Below are positions 53,414-62,402 of a DNA stretch of 64,000 nucleotides, piece by piece. Made by a program: the position numbers and the translations under genes. Each line of letters opens with the position of its first letter. Positions within the stretch are counted from its first letter, which is position 1. Below the pieces are notes generated by a model. It ran no database searches, was not told the DNA's origin, and saw only the letters and a list, made by a program, of their open reading frames with translations. The stretch lies in the NCBI RefSeq assembly GCF_000698555.1, contig NZ_JFHE01000006.1:1-64000 (forward strand). The letters are read 5' to 3'. The DNA is from Caballeronia grimmiae. GTDB taxonomy: Bacteria > Pseudomonadota > Gammaproteobacteria > Burkholderiales > Burkholderiaceae.

Positions 53414-54207
53414 CGCGCTTCTCCGATCAGAATGCGGTCGAGTCCGACCATGCGGTCGAGCAGAACCATCAGGAGCACCGTGCCGACGATCAGCACGGCT
53501 GATACCGAGGCGACCAGCGGATCGATGGTCTGCGCGATCTGGTTGTACATCGCGACGGGCAGCGTGGTGGTGCCAGGCGTCGCGACGAAGATGGTCATCG
53601 TCAGTTCATCGAAACTCTGGATGAAGGACAGCACCCAGCCGCCCGCCACGCCGGTGCGGATCATCGGCAGGACCACGCGGCGAAACGCGGTGAAGCGGCT
53701 CGCGCCACAGGACAGCGCGGCGCGTTCGGCATCGCGATCCAGCCCGACCGCCGACGACAACGCGAGCCGCAGCGCATACGGCAGCACGATGATCACGTGC
53801 GCGCAGACCAGCGACCAGAACGATCCCGACAGGTGCAGCAGCGACAGAAACCGCAGAAACGCGATGCCGAGCACGACGGCTGGAATCATCATCGGCGAGA
53901 GAAAGAAGCTCGTCAGCGCGGCGCGGCCCGGAAAGCGATAGCGTGCGATGGCGAGCGCGGCGGGCACCGCGAGCAGCACGCCGATGGTCGCCGCCGCGAA
54001 GGCGAGACGCACCGAGAGCCAGAACGCCGCGACGATGTCGCCGTTCTCGATGATCGCGCGGAACCAGCGCAGCGACGCGCCTTCGAAGGGCATCGAAATG
54101 AAGCCCTTGTCGGTGAACGCGACGAGCATCACGACCGCGAGCGGCGCAATGATGAACGAGAGGAAGAAGGCGTTATAGACGAGGCCAAGTATGCCGTTCT
54201 GTTTCAT
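53410..54207 (-). CDS. ABC transporter permease (PotC-like)
   Basis: Protein of 265 residues with six membrane segments and the EAA loop (ERAALSCGASRFTAFRRVV, then LPMIRTGVAGG). It is the second permease of a spermidine/putrescine-type importer; its real substrate is probably an amine or amino acid. It overlaps the downstream oxidase gene. Confidence 0.9.
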   Translation of the reverse strand: MKQNGILGLVYNAFFLSFIIAPLAVVMLVAFTDKGFISMPFEGASLRWFRAIIENGDIVAAFWLSVRLAFAAATIGVLLAVPAALAIARYRFPGRAALTSFFLSPMMIPAVVLGIAFLRFLSLLHLSGSFWSLVCAHVIIVLPYALRLALSSAVGLDRDAERAALSCGASRFTAFRRVVLPMIRTGVAGGWVLSFIQSFDELTMTIFVATPGTTTLPVAMYNQIAQTIDPLVASVSAVLIVGTVLLMVLLDRMVGLDRILIGEAR

Positions 54208-54223
54208 GGGAGTCCTCTCGCGC

Positions 54224-55096
54224 TCAGTCGAAGATGTGCTTGAAGCGGCGTTCCGCGAGACGGCTGCAGCCCATCACGATCGCCACGTTAGCGATCAGCA
54301 GCAGCACCGCGATGCTCGCGCCGAGCGGCCAGTTGAGCGTGCCGAGGAACTCGTCGTACGCGGCGGTGGCGACCACTTTCAGGCGTCGTCCGCCGATCAG
54401 CGCAGGCGTCGCGAAAGCCGATGCCGACAGCGCGAACACGATGATCGATCCCGACAGCACGCCCGGCATGATCTGCGGCAGCACCACGCGGCGGAACACC
54501 GCGAAAGACGAGCCGCCGAGCGAGCGGCCGGCCCATTCGACCTGACTGTCGAGCTTCTGCATGTTCGCCCACACGGACATCACCATGAACGGCACCAGCA
54601 CATGTGTCAGGGCGATGATCATGCCGGTCATCGTGAAGACGAGGCGGATCGGTTCGTCCGTGATGTGCAGCGCCTGCAACACGTTGTTGAGCACGCCGCT
54701 GTTGCCGAGCAGAATCTGCCAGCCGAGCGTGCGCACGACGACGGAGATCAGAAGCGGGCCAAGCACGATGAGCAGGCACAGCGACTGCCACGGCCGCCTC
54801 ATGCGCGCAAGCACGATAGTCTCCGGCACGCCGAGCACGATCGACAGCAACGTGACGGCGAATGCGAGGCCGGCGGTGCGCAGGAAGATCGTCCCATAGT
54901 ACGGATCGCTAACGACTTCCCAGTAATTCGACAGCGTGAAGCCGCTCTGGACGCCGGCGGTATCGCTGAACACGCGAAACGAGAGCATCAGCGTGAGCAG
55001 CAGGGGCACCAGCAGCAGGCCGATGAAGAGCAGCAGCGCGGGACCGGACAGCAGCCAGGGCGCGGCGCCCGGACGGGCGTCGTCAAGCGTGGCCAT
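54224..55096 (-). CDS. ABC transporter permease (PotB-like)
   Basis: Protein of 290 residues with six membrane segments. LLIVLGPLLISVVVRTLGW and the EAA loop (WAGRSLGGSSFAVFRRVVLP) are typical. The start at 55096 (MATLDDA) has GGAGG upstream; the long upstream frame is an overlap with the ATPase gene. It ends 16 bp before the next permease. Confidence 0.9.
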   Translation of the reverse strand: MATLDDARPGAAPWLLSGPALLLFIGLLLVPLLLTLMLSFRVFSDTAGVQSGFTLSNYWEVVSDPYYGTIFLRTAGLAFAVTLLSIVLGVPETIVLARMRRPWQSLCLLIVLGPLLISVVVRTLGWQILLGNSGVLNNVLQALHITDEPIRLVFTMTGMIIALTHVLVPFMVMSVWANMQKLDSQVEWAGRSLGGSSFAVFRRVVLPQIMPGVLSGSIIVFALSASAFATPALIGGRRLKVVATAAYDEFLGTLNWPLGASIAVLLLIANVAIVMGCSRLAERRFKHIFD

Positions 55097-56162
55097 GAGC
55101 GCCTCCGGCCGTGTCTTGCGTGAGCACGCGCAAGTCGTCGTCGGTCCAGTCGAGACCGACTTCATCGCCTTCCTCGGGCGGCGGCGCGCCGTGATTCGGC
55201 TGCGCGACACGCAGCTTGCCGAGGTGCGTCTCCACTTCGAGCAGCCATTGATTGCCGACGAACACTCGCGTCGCGATGCGTCCGCGCACGCGGGCATCGC
55301 CATTGGCGAGATGCAGTTTTTCGGGGCGGATGTAGACGTTCACCGCGCCATCGACATGACGGCCTTCGTGCGGAACGTGCAGCGTCGCGCCCGCAACCGA
55401 TACTTCCGCGCAACGCGGATTGCGCCGCAGCACTTCGCCGGCGAACGCGTTGGTGCGGCCGAGAAACGTCGATGCGAACGGCGTCGCGGGGCGTTCGTAG
55501 GCGTCGTAGGGCGTGCTCAGTTGCGCGATGGTGCCGCGATGCATCACCGCGATGCGATCGCTCATGGTCATCGCTTCGACCTGATCGTGCGTGACGAGGA
55601 TCGTCGTGATGCCGAGGCGCTTCTGGATACCGCGCAACTCGATATGCATCTCTTCGCGCAGCTTCGCGTCGAGGTTCGACATCGGCTCGTCGAGCAGCAG
55701 CAGCTCCGGCTCCATCGCAATCGCGCGGGCAATGGCCACGCGCTGCCGCTGACCGCCCGACAGTTCCTTCGGATAGCGATGCCCCAGGCCGTTGAGGCGC
55801 ACGAGCGCGAGCGCCTCGGCCACGCGGGCTTCACGCTCCTTGCGCTTGACCTTGCGCATCTCGAGTCCGAAGCCGACGTTGCCCGCCACCGTCATGTGCG
55901 GAAAGAGCGCATAGCTCTGAAACACGACGCCGATGCCGCGCTTCTCCGGACGCTCGTGCGTGATGTCGCGGCCATCGAGCAGAATGCGGCCCGTGGTCGG
56001 CGTCACGAAGCCCGCCACCATTTGCAGCGTCGTCGTCTTGCCGCAGCCCGAAGGCCCGAGCAGCGACAACAGTTCGCCGCGTTCGACAGAAAGATCGAGC
56101 TGCTCGATCGCGGTGAAATCGCCGTAGCGTTTCGAAATGCCCTGCAAAGTCAGGAAGGCCAT
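55083..56162 (-). CDS. ABC transporter ATPase (PotA-like)
   Basis: Protein of 359 residues. Walker A is GPSGCGKTT, the signature is [10 protein letters not shown], Walker B is LLLLDEPMSNLDAK and the switch is VTHDQVEAM. The C-terminal TOBE-type regulatory region (VYIRPEKLHLANG) follows from about residue 270. It energises the putative amine importer and overlaps the PotB-like start. Confidence 0.92.
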   Translation of the reverse strand: MAFLTLQGISKRYGDFTAIEQLDLSVERGELLSLLGPSGCGKTTTLQMVAGFVTPTTGRILLDGRDITHERPEKRGIGVVFQSYALFPHMTVAGNVGFGLEMRKVKRKEREARVAEALALVRLNGLGHRYPKELSGGQRQRVAIARAIAMEPELLLLDEPMSNLDAKLREEMHIELRGIQKRLGITTILVTHDQVEAMTMSDRIAVMHRGTIAQLSTPYDAYERPATPFASTFLGRTNAFAGEVLRRNPRCAEVSVAGATLHVPHEGRHVDGAVNVYIRPEKLHLANGDARVRGRIATRVFVGNQWLLEVETHLGKLRVAQPNHGAPPPEEGDEVGLDWTDDDLRVLTQDTAGGAHGHA

Positions 56163-56208
56163 GCGCCTTGCTCCTTCATCGAGTCACGTGCACGAGGCGG
56201 GCGGGGAA

Positions 56209-57264
56209 TCAGCGTTCGACCGAACGATTCCAGCGCTCCGTCCATTCCGTGCGATGCTGGTTGATGCTCGTCCAGTCCATCGCGGTCAGCTTGGCGATCT
56301 GCTCGGGACCGTAAGGCACGCGCGCCGCGATCTCCGGCGTGAGTTTGACCGTCTTGTTGACCGGACCGAGGCCGATGGCTTGCGCCTGCATCGTCTGCAC
56401 TTCCGGGGTCAGCAGGTATTGCACGAATTGCTGCGACAGTTGCGGCTGCGCGTTTTCGGCTAGCGTGCATGCGGCCACTTGCAACGCGACCGCGCCTTCC
56501 TTCGGGTAGATGAACTTGAGCGGAAAGCCCGTGTTTTGCAGGGCCACCGCGCGGCCGCTGCCATACGGCGCCAGGATCACGTCGCCCGATTGCATGTGGC
56601 CGTCCATTTCGCCGGGCGTCGGGGCCCACGAAAGCACGTTCGGCGCGACTTGCTTCGTCATCGCGCTGAAGCCGGGATCGATGTTCTTTTCGCCGCCGCC
56701 GTTCATGCGCGCGAGCATCACGAGGGTATGCAGGCCATACGTGTTCGTGATCGGCGGCACGCCCAGCTTGCCCTTGATGCGCGCGTCCGACAGCACCTTC
56801 CACGAATCGGGCGGCGGCAGGCCCGCCTTCTTGAACGCTTCCTCGTTGTAGCCGATGCCCGTCGCCACCATGCCGACGCCGACCGCCGTCGGACCGAGCT
56901 TCGCGAGCGGATAAAGATCGTTCATCACGGGCGCGTCTTCGACCTTCGCGCACAGGCCGAGCTGCATCGCCTGATACATGGGGCCGTCGTCCATCACCGC
57001 GACGTTGATTTGCTGATGCCCTTTCTGCGCCTGCAGCTTCGCGAGCGTATCGCTCGAATTGCCCGCGACGTAGACGATCTTCACGTTATGCGCCTTCTCG
57101 AACGGCGGTATCACCTTCTGCCGATACAACTGCTCGTTCGAGCCGCCGACGTTCGCCACGTAGAGCGTGGTTTCGGCGTGTGCGAGAAGCGGGGCAGCCA
57201 GCGAAAGCGCCGCGATGGCGGTGCGGGCAGGGGCGGAAAGACGGCGATGCAGCGCTCTTTTCAT
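56209..57264 (-). CDS. Periplasmic binding protein (PotD-like)
   Basis: Protein of 351 residues with a signal peptide (IAALSLAAPLLAHA). The body reads TLYVANVGGSNEQLYRQKVI, VAVMDDGPMYQAMQLGLC and PYGSGRAVALQNTGFPLKFI, the spermidine/iron-type binding-protein fold. First gene of the nine-gene operon, with the other importer genes and the oxidases downstream. The ligand is unknown but probably a nitrogen compound oxidised by the flavoenzymes. Confidence 0.88.
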   Translation of the reverse strand: MKRALHRRLSAPARTAIAALSLAAPLLAHAETTLYVANVGGSNEQLYRQKVIPPFEKAHNVKIVYVAGNSSDTLAKLQAQKGHQQINVAVMDDGPMYQAMQLGLCAKVEDAPVMNDLYPLAKLGPTAVGVGMVATGIGYNEEAFKKAGLPPPDSWKVLSDARIKGKLGVPPITNTYGLHTLVMLARMNGGGEKNIDPGFSAMTKQVAPNVLSWAPTPGEMDGHMQSGDVILAPYGSGRAVALQNTGFPLKFIYPKEGAVALQVAACTLAENAQPQLSQQFVQYLLTPEVQTMQAQAIGLGPVNKTVKLTPEIAARVPYGPEQIAKLTAMDWTSINQHRTEWTERWNRSVER

Positions 57265-57420
57265 GACGACGATCTCCAGTACCGGGATGTGTGGGGGACT
57301 TTGCAGCTTGTCGTTGAGATGCAGTGTCGCGCCGGCGTGTCATATCGTCCAATACGAATAAAATACCTATCCATGCAGGAATGATATGGACCATGGTTGC
57401 TCCGATGAGGGAAAACGCGC

Positions 57421-58350
57421 ATGAATCTGAAGCACATCGAGGCCTTTCGCGCGGTGATGGTCTCGGGATCAATGACCGCCGCAGCCAAGGCGCTGTTCAC
57501 GTCGCAGCCGAACGTGAGCCGGCTGATTTCGCAGCTTGAACGCGATACGGGCCTGCAGCTCTTTCAGCGCAGCGGCGTGCGTCTGATACCGACGAGCGAA
57601 GGCACGGCTTTCTTTCGCGAAGTCGAGCGCGCGTTCGTGGGCCTGCAAGGGCTCGCCAATGCTGCCGCGCAAATACGCAATCTGGGCAGCGGGCGTCTGC
57701 GCATTGCGGCGATGCCATCCGCGGGCATGACGCTCGTGCCGCACGCGATCAAACGATTCGTCGCGCAGTTTCCGGAAGTCACGGTGTCGCTGCACGTGAA
57801 TACGTCGGGCACCGTCAATCACTGGACGGCTTCGCAGTTCTGCGATCTTGGCGTCGCGGTCTATGTCAGCGAGGCGTCCGATTGCGAGGTCGAGCAGTTA
57901 TCGAGTGTCGCAGCCGTCTGTGTGATGCCGGCGTCGCATCGGCTCGCGGCGAAGCGCAGCATCAAGCCAGAAGATCTCGAAGGCGAATCGTTCATATCGC
58001 TCTGTCATGGCGACGGCACGCGCGCATTGATGGACGAGGTATTCCAGCGCGCCGGCGTCGAACGCGTGCTCGCGATCGAAGCGCAGTACACCGCCATAAG
58101 CTGCGAAATGGTCAGGCATGGCATGGGCGTGACGCTCGCGCATCCGATCGTCGCGCGGGACTTCGCGGGTCCGGAGATTGTCATTCGTCCGTTTCTTCCG
58201 GCCACGCTTTTCCCGACATATCTGCTGTTTCCGCCGCATCGGCCGCGCGAGCGGCTTACTTCGGCGTTCGTCGAAATCCTGCGCGAGTTGCATTACGAGT
58301 TGCTCGCAGAAGTGGCGCCGCCTCGGCGCGGCGCGCGGGCATCGCGTTGA
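57421..58350 (+). CDS. LysR-family regulator, divergent from the oxidase operon
   Basis: Protein of 309 residues. The winged helix-turn-helix is MNLKHIEAFRAVMVSGSMTA, then SQPNVSRLISQLERDTGLQL. Its body resembles NocR/OccR-type LysR regulators of opine and amino-acid catabolism (LRIAAMPSAGMTLVPHAIKR). It starts 156 bp from the binding-protein gene and probably activates it in response to the imported substrate. Confidence 0.9.
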   Translation: MNLKHIEAFRAVMVSGSMTAAAKALFTSQPNVSRLISQLERDTGLQLFQRSGVRLIPTSEGTAFFREVERAFVGLQGLANAAAQIRNLGSGRLRIAAMPSAGMTLVPHAIKRFVAQFPEVTVSLHVNTSGTVNHWTASQFCDLGVAVYVSEASDCEVEQLSSVAAVCVMPASHRLAAKRSIKPEDLEGESFISLCHGDGTRALMDEVFQRAGVERVLAIEAQYTAISCEMVRHGMGVTLAHPIVARDFAGPEIVIRPFLPATLFPTYLLFPPHRPRERLTSAFVEILRELHYELLAEVAPPRRGARASR

Positions 58351-58448
58351 ACCTGGCGCGTGATGTCTCGTGGGCGAATGCGATGCCCGCCATCGACAAC
58401 ATGGCATGCGCACAGTCATCGATTCTGCGCAGATAGCGCGTCCGGGCA

Positions 58449-58462
58449 TTGATCTGGATCAA
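58449..58462. promoter_or_regulatory. FNR/ANR box upstream of the DUF1488-ADH operon
   Basis: TTGATCTGGATCAA, a perfect match to the TTGAT-N4-ATCAA consensus of the oxygen-sensing FNR/ANR regulators. Its centre is 95 bp before the DUF1488 start codon. A second box of the same type lies upstream of the CBS-BON gene at nearly the same distance. Confidence 0.75.
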
Positions 58463-58550
58463 CGCTTGTGCGCGTCATCGCGGGAACACTGGAAGCGTAA
58501 GTCACGGCGCATGCCGTTCGCTTGTCATGGTCCAGCGAGGGCTCGCCATC

Positions 58551-58967
58551 ATGGACATCACGTTCTCCACCGCCGCGCCCGTCTATCACGGCGACGAGCC
58601 CGCGCTCGTGTTCGGCGCCGTCGCGGGCGGCGAGCGGGTTCAATGCACGATATCGGCGGAAGCCCTGAGGGACCATCTCGGTGCGGCGTCGTCGCGGGAA
58701 GACGACTTGCGGCGAGCGTTCGATAACCATCGCGCCGCGATCGAAAGGGCCGCGGAACAACTGCTGACCAGCGTCGCACGCAAGCCGGTGATGCTTCGCA
58801 GCGGCTATTTCCGGTTCAGCGAGAACCTTCCGGCGAGCGTTCATACCCATCGACAGATGGATTCAACGGGTCACGACGCGCCGTCGCCACCCGAACCTGC
58901 GTTGCCAGAGCAGACGCCTTCCGCGGACCAGCTGCGCGCCGAACGCGATACGCACGGAGCCGGATGA
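58551..58967 (+). CDS. DUF1488-family protein
   Basis: Protein of 138 residues. The first 90 residues match the DUF1488 pattern (VQCTISAEALRDHLGA; NHRAAIERAAEQLL). A Pro/Glu-rich tail follows. Function unknown. Its stop overlaps the ADH start as ATGA, so the two are made together, and an FNR/ANR box stands upstream. GAGGG lies about 10 bases before the ATG. Confidence 0.8.
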   Translation: MDITFSTAAPVYHGDEPALVFGAVAGGERVQCTISAEALRDHLGAASSREDDLRRAFDNHRAAIERAAEQLLTSVARKPVMLRSGYFRFSENLPASVHTHRQMDSTGHDAPSPPEPALPEQTPSADQLRAERDTHGAG

Positions 58968-59956
58968 TGCATGCGATGCGCTTCGACGGCAGTTCGCCGA
59001 CGCTCTGCGCCGTCGAGCTGGATGATCCCGTCGCCGGTCCGGGGCAACTGCTGATCGACGTCGCGGCGTGCGGCGTCTGCAGGACCGATCTTCATGTCGT
59101 CGATGGCGAACTCGCGCATCCGAAGCGGCCCGTGATACCGGGCCACGAAGTCGTCGGGCGCGTGGCTGCGATCGGCGCGGGCGTGGAGGGCTTCGCGACA
59201 GGCGAGCGCGTCGGCGTGCCGTGGCTCGGCCACACATGCGGACGATGCCGCTATTGCACGAGCGGTCGCGAGAATCTGTGCGATGCGCCCGGCTTCACCG
59301 GCTATACGCTCGATGGCGGCTATGCCACGCGCATGACCGCCGATAGCCGGTTCTGCCTGCATCTTCCGTCGCGCTACCCGGACTTCGACGCCGCGCCGCT
59401 GCTGTGTGCCGGACTCATCGGCTACAGGGCGCTGAAGATGGCGGGCGACGCGAAGCGCATCGGCATTTATGGGTTTGGCGCGGCGGCGCATATCGTCGCG
59501 CAGGTCGCGCGGCACGAGGGGCGCACGGTCTATGCGTTCACGCGTCCCGGCGATGCGGCCGCGCAGGCGCTGGCCTTGCAGCTGGGCGCGAGTTGGGCCG
59601 GCAGCAGCGGCGAACCACCGCCCGACGAGCTCGATGCGGCGCTGATCTTCGCGCCCGCCGGTGCGCTCGTGCCGGCCGCGCTCGGAGCGGTCGCGAAGGG
59701 CGGTGTCGTCGTGTGCGGCGGCATTCATATGAGCGACATTCCCGCGTTCCCGTATGCGCTGTTATGGGGCGAGCGGCGGATCGTGTCCGTGGCGAACCTG
59801 ACGCGCGCGGACGGCGCGGAGTTCATGGCGCGTGCGGAAGGCATCGTGCTTCGTCTGCGGACACGCGTCTACGCGCTCGACGATGCGAACGACGCGCTCT
59901 CCGATCTGCGCGCGGGCCGCGTCTCCGGTGCGGCGGTGTTGCGCATGGACGGTTGA
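58964..59956 (+). CDS. Zinc-dependent alcohol dehydrogenase
   Basis: Protein of 330 residues. Catalytic zinc ligands are Cys39 (GVCRTDLH), His61 (PGHEVVG) and a later residue. The structural zinc cysteines are Cys92, 95, 98 and 106 (TCGRCRYC; ENLC). The Rossmann motif is GIYGFGAAAHIVAQ. The short length and missing upstream features place it with AdhA-type propanol-preferring dehydrogenases. It is coupled to DUF1488 and likely expressed at low oxygen, where it could re-oxidise NADH. Confidence 0.92.
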   Translation: MMHAMRFDGSSPTLCAVELDDPVAGPGQLLIDVAACGVCRTDLHVVDGELAHPKRPVIPGHEVVGRVAAIGAGVEGFATGERVGVPWLGHTCGRCRYCTSGRENLCDAPGFTGYTLDGGYATRMTADSRFCLHLPSRYPDFDAAPLLCAGLIGYRALKMAGDAKRIGIYGFGAAAHIVAQVARHEGRTVYAFTRPGDAAAQALALQLGASWAGSSGEPPPDELDAALIFAPAGALVPAALGAVAKGGVVVCGGIHMSDIPAFPYALLWGERRIVSVANLTRADGAEFMARAEGIVLRLRTRVYALDDANDALSDLRAGRVSGAAVLRMDG

Positions 59957-59977
59957 TGCTTCGCATCTCATCCGCAA

Positions 59978-59991
59978 TTGACGCCTGTCAA
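59978..59991. promoter_or_regulatory. FNR/ANR-like box upstream of the CBS-BON gene
   Basis: TTGACGCCTGTCAA fits the TTGAY-N4-RTCAA form of the FNR/ANR consensus. Its centre is 93 bp before the CBS-BON start, nearly the same spacing as the first box to its gene. Confidence 0.65.
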
Positions 59992-60077
59992 CGCCGGGCA
60001 TTGCGCGAGGCGTATCGTAAATAGCGAAGCCGGCATCGTTTCGATCAACTGACTATTTCTCGCTACCGGAGCCCGTC

Positions 60078-60773
60078 ATGCAAGCACGCGATGTAATGAC
60101 CTCGACCGTCCTTTCCGTCACGCCCGGCACGACGGTTCATGAGCTGGCGCAATTGCTGGTCAAGCACCGCATCAGCGGCGCGCCGGTCGTCGATGAAGAC
60201 CGGCACGTGATCGGCATGGTCAGCGAAGGCGACCTGCTTCATCGCAGCGAGACGGACACCGAGAAGCGGCAAGGCAGGCGTTCGTGGTGGCTGGATCTGA
60301 TCGGCTCCGATGGCGCAGCGGACTACGTGAAGTCGCATGCGCGCACGGTCGGCGAAATCATGAGCCGCGATGTGGTGTGCGTGCAGGAGGATACGTCGCT
60401 TGCCGAGATTGCCTCGGTGCTGGAAACGCGGCATATCAAGCGGGTGCCGGTGCTGCGGGAGCACAGGCTCGTCGGCATCGTGAGCCGCTCGAATCTCGTG
60501 CAGGCGCTGGCGTCGGCGACGGTGGCGAAGGGCGCGACGGACACCCCGGCAGCCGACAAGGACATTCGCGCGATGCTGATGGGCGAGGTCGCGGGGCGTG
60601 GATGGGCGTTTCCGGGGCGCAATATCGTCGTGCAGGATGGCGTCGTGCACTTGTGGGGCGCGGTGTGGTCGACGGATCAAGTCGACGCAATGCGGATCGC
60701 GGCCGAGAATATCCCCGGCGTGGAGCGCGTGGAGGATCATACGGTTGCCTATCCGATGATGCCGGGGGTTTGA
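60078..60773 (+). CDS. CBS-CBS-BON protein
   Basis: Protein of 231 residues. Two CBS domains lie at about 1-60 (VMTSTVLSVTPGTTVHELAQ; VIGMVSEGDLLHR) and 85-150 (IMSRDVVCVQEDTSLAEIAS; LVGIVSRSNLVQ). A BON domain is at 165-230 (VVQDGVVHLWGAVWSTDQVD). Such proteins are common in oxygen-limitation and stress regulons of Burkholderiales, where they may sense adenine nucleotides. ACCGGAG precedes the ATG. Confidence 0.9.
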   Translation: MQARDVMTSTVLSVTPGTTVHELAQLLVKHRISGAPVVDEDRHVIGMVSEGDLLHRSETDTEKRQGRRSWWLDLIGSDGAADYVKSHARTVGEIMSRDVVCVQEDTSLAEIASVLETRHIKRVPVLREHRLVGIVSRSNLVQALASATVAKGATDTPAADKDIRAMLMGEVAGRGWAFPGRNIVVQDGVVHLWGAVWSTDQVDAMRIAAENIPGVERVEDHTVAYPMMPGV

Positions 60774-60874
60774 GCGGATTCGGGCACTCGTTTGCGTCGC
60801 GCCACCCCACCATCAACGTCGCGCTCCGCAGCCGCAATCGGCGTAGTCCGGTTAGACAGGCGTTCACCGCGCCT

Positions 60875-61057
60875 CTACTTCGCCGAACTCCCGATATTCC
60901 GTCTAACCACCGCAAAGCTCAGCGCGATGGACCCAGTCGAAGGCCGGTCCTGCGCCGGTGCCTCTTCAACCTGAATGCGCCTGACGCGTGCCGGGGGCTT
61001 CGACGGAGTGCGCGCATCGGGCGCACTCACACTCGGCGGAGACTTTTCAGAAGACAT
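60875..61057 (-). CDS. Possible small protein (60 aa)
   Basis: An ORF starting MSSEKSPPSV with GAGGT about 9 bases upstream. It is rich in Ser, Pro and Arg in its first half, with a hydrophobic end (SIALSFAVVRRNIGSSAK). No family recognised. The rest of the 60774-61153 gap shows no other gene; it must also hold the promoter of the following LysR gene. Confidence 0.4.
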   Translation of the reverse strand: MSSEKSPPSVSAPDARTPSKPPARVRRIQVEEAPAQDRPSTGSIALSFAVVRRNIGSSAK

Positions 61058-61153
61058 ATGACGCTACCTCGATCGAAAGTTCAGGTAGCCATTGAACGTT
61101 GCGGCGTCCGATTTGTAAAATGAATGATTTGCGGCGTTCAATCACCAAATCGA

Positions 61154-62029
61154 ATGGAAATCAGACTGCTCAGAACCTTTCTCGCGGTCGAGGAACTGCG
61201 CCATTTCAGCCGCGCCGCCGACGCCTTGCATATGAGCCAGCCGGCGCTCAGCAAGCAGATCGGCGTGCTCGAGGCGAGCATCGGCGGCAAGCTGTTCGAG
61301 CGAGGAAGGCATGGCGCGGAACTCACCTTGTTTGGCGAGCGCTTCCTGCCCGACGCACAGACGCTGGTCCGCGACGCCGACGACGTACTCGCGCGTGCGC
61401 GCGACGCGAGCAGTGGCCGGACGGGGCATCTGCGCATCGGCATCTGCCTGTCCGTGCTGACGCTCGTGCCGAAGATCATCGCGGATTTCCGGCGCGCGAA
61501 TCCGGGCGTGGTCATTACTTTGAGCGATCTGTCGTCGGCCGAGCAGGAGCGGCGGCTTCTCGCGGGCAAGCTGGACGCCGGCTTCCTGCGCTTGCCGGCG
61601 GGCGCGGGACTGGCGTCGTTCAAGGTCGTCGATGAAGGCCTCGCACTGGCGATGCCGCCGCACAGCCAGTACAAGCGCCTCCCGTCAGACCTTGCGGTGC
61701 TGAACGACATCGGGTTCATCGCGCTGTCGCGCGCACGCGGGCCGGGTCTCGCCGCTCAGATCGACCGGTGGTGCGGCGCGCGGCGCTTCGTGCCGAACAT
61801 CACGCAGCATGCGGAAGACGTGCAGTCCGTGCTGACGTCGGTCGCGGCGTGCGTCGGCGTCGCGTTTATTCCGTCGCGTGCGCAATATCTGTTGCGCGAT
61901 GCAACCGTTCTGCCGTTGCCAGGCAGGGACGCGAGATGGCGCGTCGGGCTGGCGTGGGCATCGGCGCGGGAAAATCCGGTGACGGCGCGATTCGTATCGC
62001 ATGTGCGCGCGGCGCTGTCGCGTGGATGA
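61154..62029 (+). CDS. LysR-family transcriptional regulator
   Basis: Protein of 291 residues. The helix-turn-helix region reads MEIRLLRTFLAVEELRHFSR, LHMSQPALSKQIGVLEASIG and LFERGRHGAEL, typical of the BenM/CatR-like subgroup. The effector domain includes HLRIGICLSVLTLVPKIIAD. A longer start at 61124 would add 10 residues. No divergent partner is near, so its target is not evident. Confidence 0.88.
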   Translation: MEIRLLRTFLAVEELRHFSRAADALHMSQPALSKQIGVLEASIGGKLFERGRHGAELTLFGERFLPDAQTLVRDADDVLARARDASSGRTGHLRIGICLSVLTLVPKIIADFRRANPGVVITLSDLSSAEQERRLLAGKLDAGFLRLPAGAGLASFKVVDEGLALAMPPHSQYKRLPSDLAVLNDIGFIALSRARGPGLAAQIDRWCGARRFVPNITQHAEDVQSVLTSVAACVGVAFIPSRAQYLLRDATVLPLPGRDARWRVGLAWASARENPVTARFVSHVRAALSRG

Positions 62030-62090
62030 GGCAAGGCACGTTCTTTGCGCCCGTCATCATCGACCAAGCACCCGCAAGGAGAACCGCGCA

Positions 62091-62354
62091 ATGAACGAGA
62101 AAGACACCGAACGCGACGACGCTCAAAGCAACGCGCCCAGCGACAACCCGAAGGCATCGCCTACTTCGAATGCGGAGAAAGACCCCGACGACTGGGTAAC
62201 GGGCGACGAGCCGATGACCGGCGCACAGGCGTCGTATCTGAAGACGTTATCGGAAGAGGCGAAGGAGCCGTTCGATCCGTCGCTGACGAAGGCGGACGCT
62301 TCGCGCAGGATCGAAGAACTGCAGGAAAAGACAGGCCGCGGACAAAAGTCTTGA
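62091..62354 (+). CDS. DUF3072-family small protein
   Basis: Protein of 87 residues. A charged, disordered N-terminus is followed by the DUF3072 core (MTGAQASYLKTLSEEAKEPF; SRRIEELQ), residues about 42-80. CAAGGAGA before the ATG supports the start. Function unknown; related sequences are often encoded beside stress genes. Confidence 0.85.
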   Translation: MNEKDTERDDAQSNAPSDNPKASPTSNAEKDPDDWVTGDEPMTGAQASYLKTLSEEAKEPFDPSLTKADASRRIEELQEKTGRGQKS

Positions 62355-62402
62355 GCCGGCGATGAACCGCCGCCCGTGACGGCGGCGGCATCGCGAAGAC
62401 AC

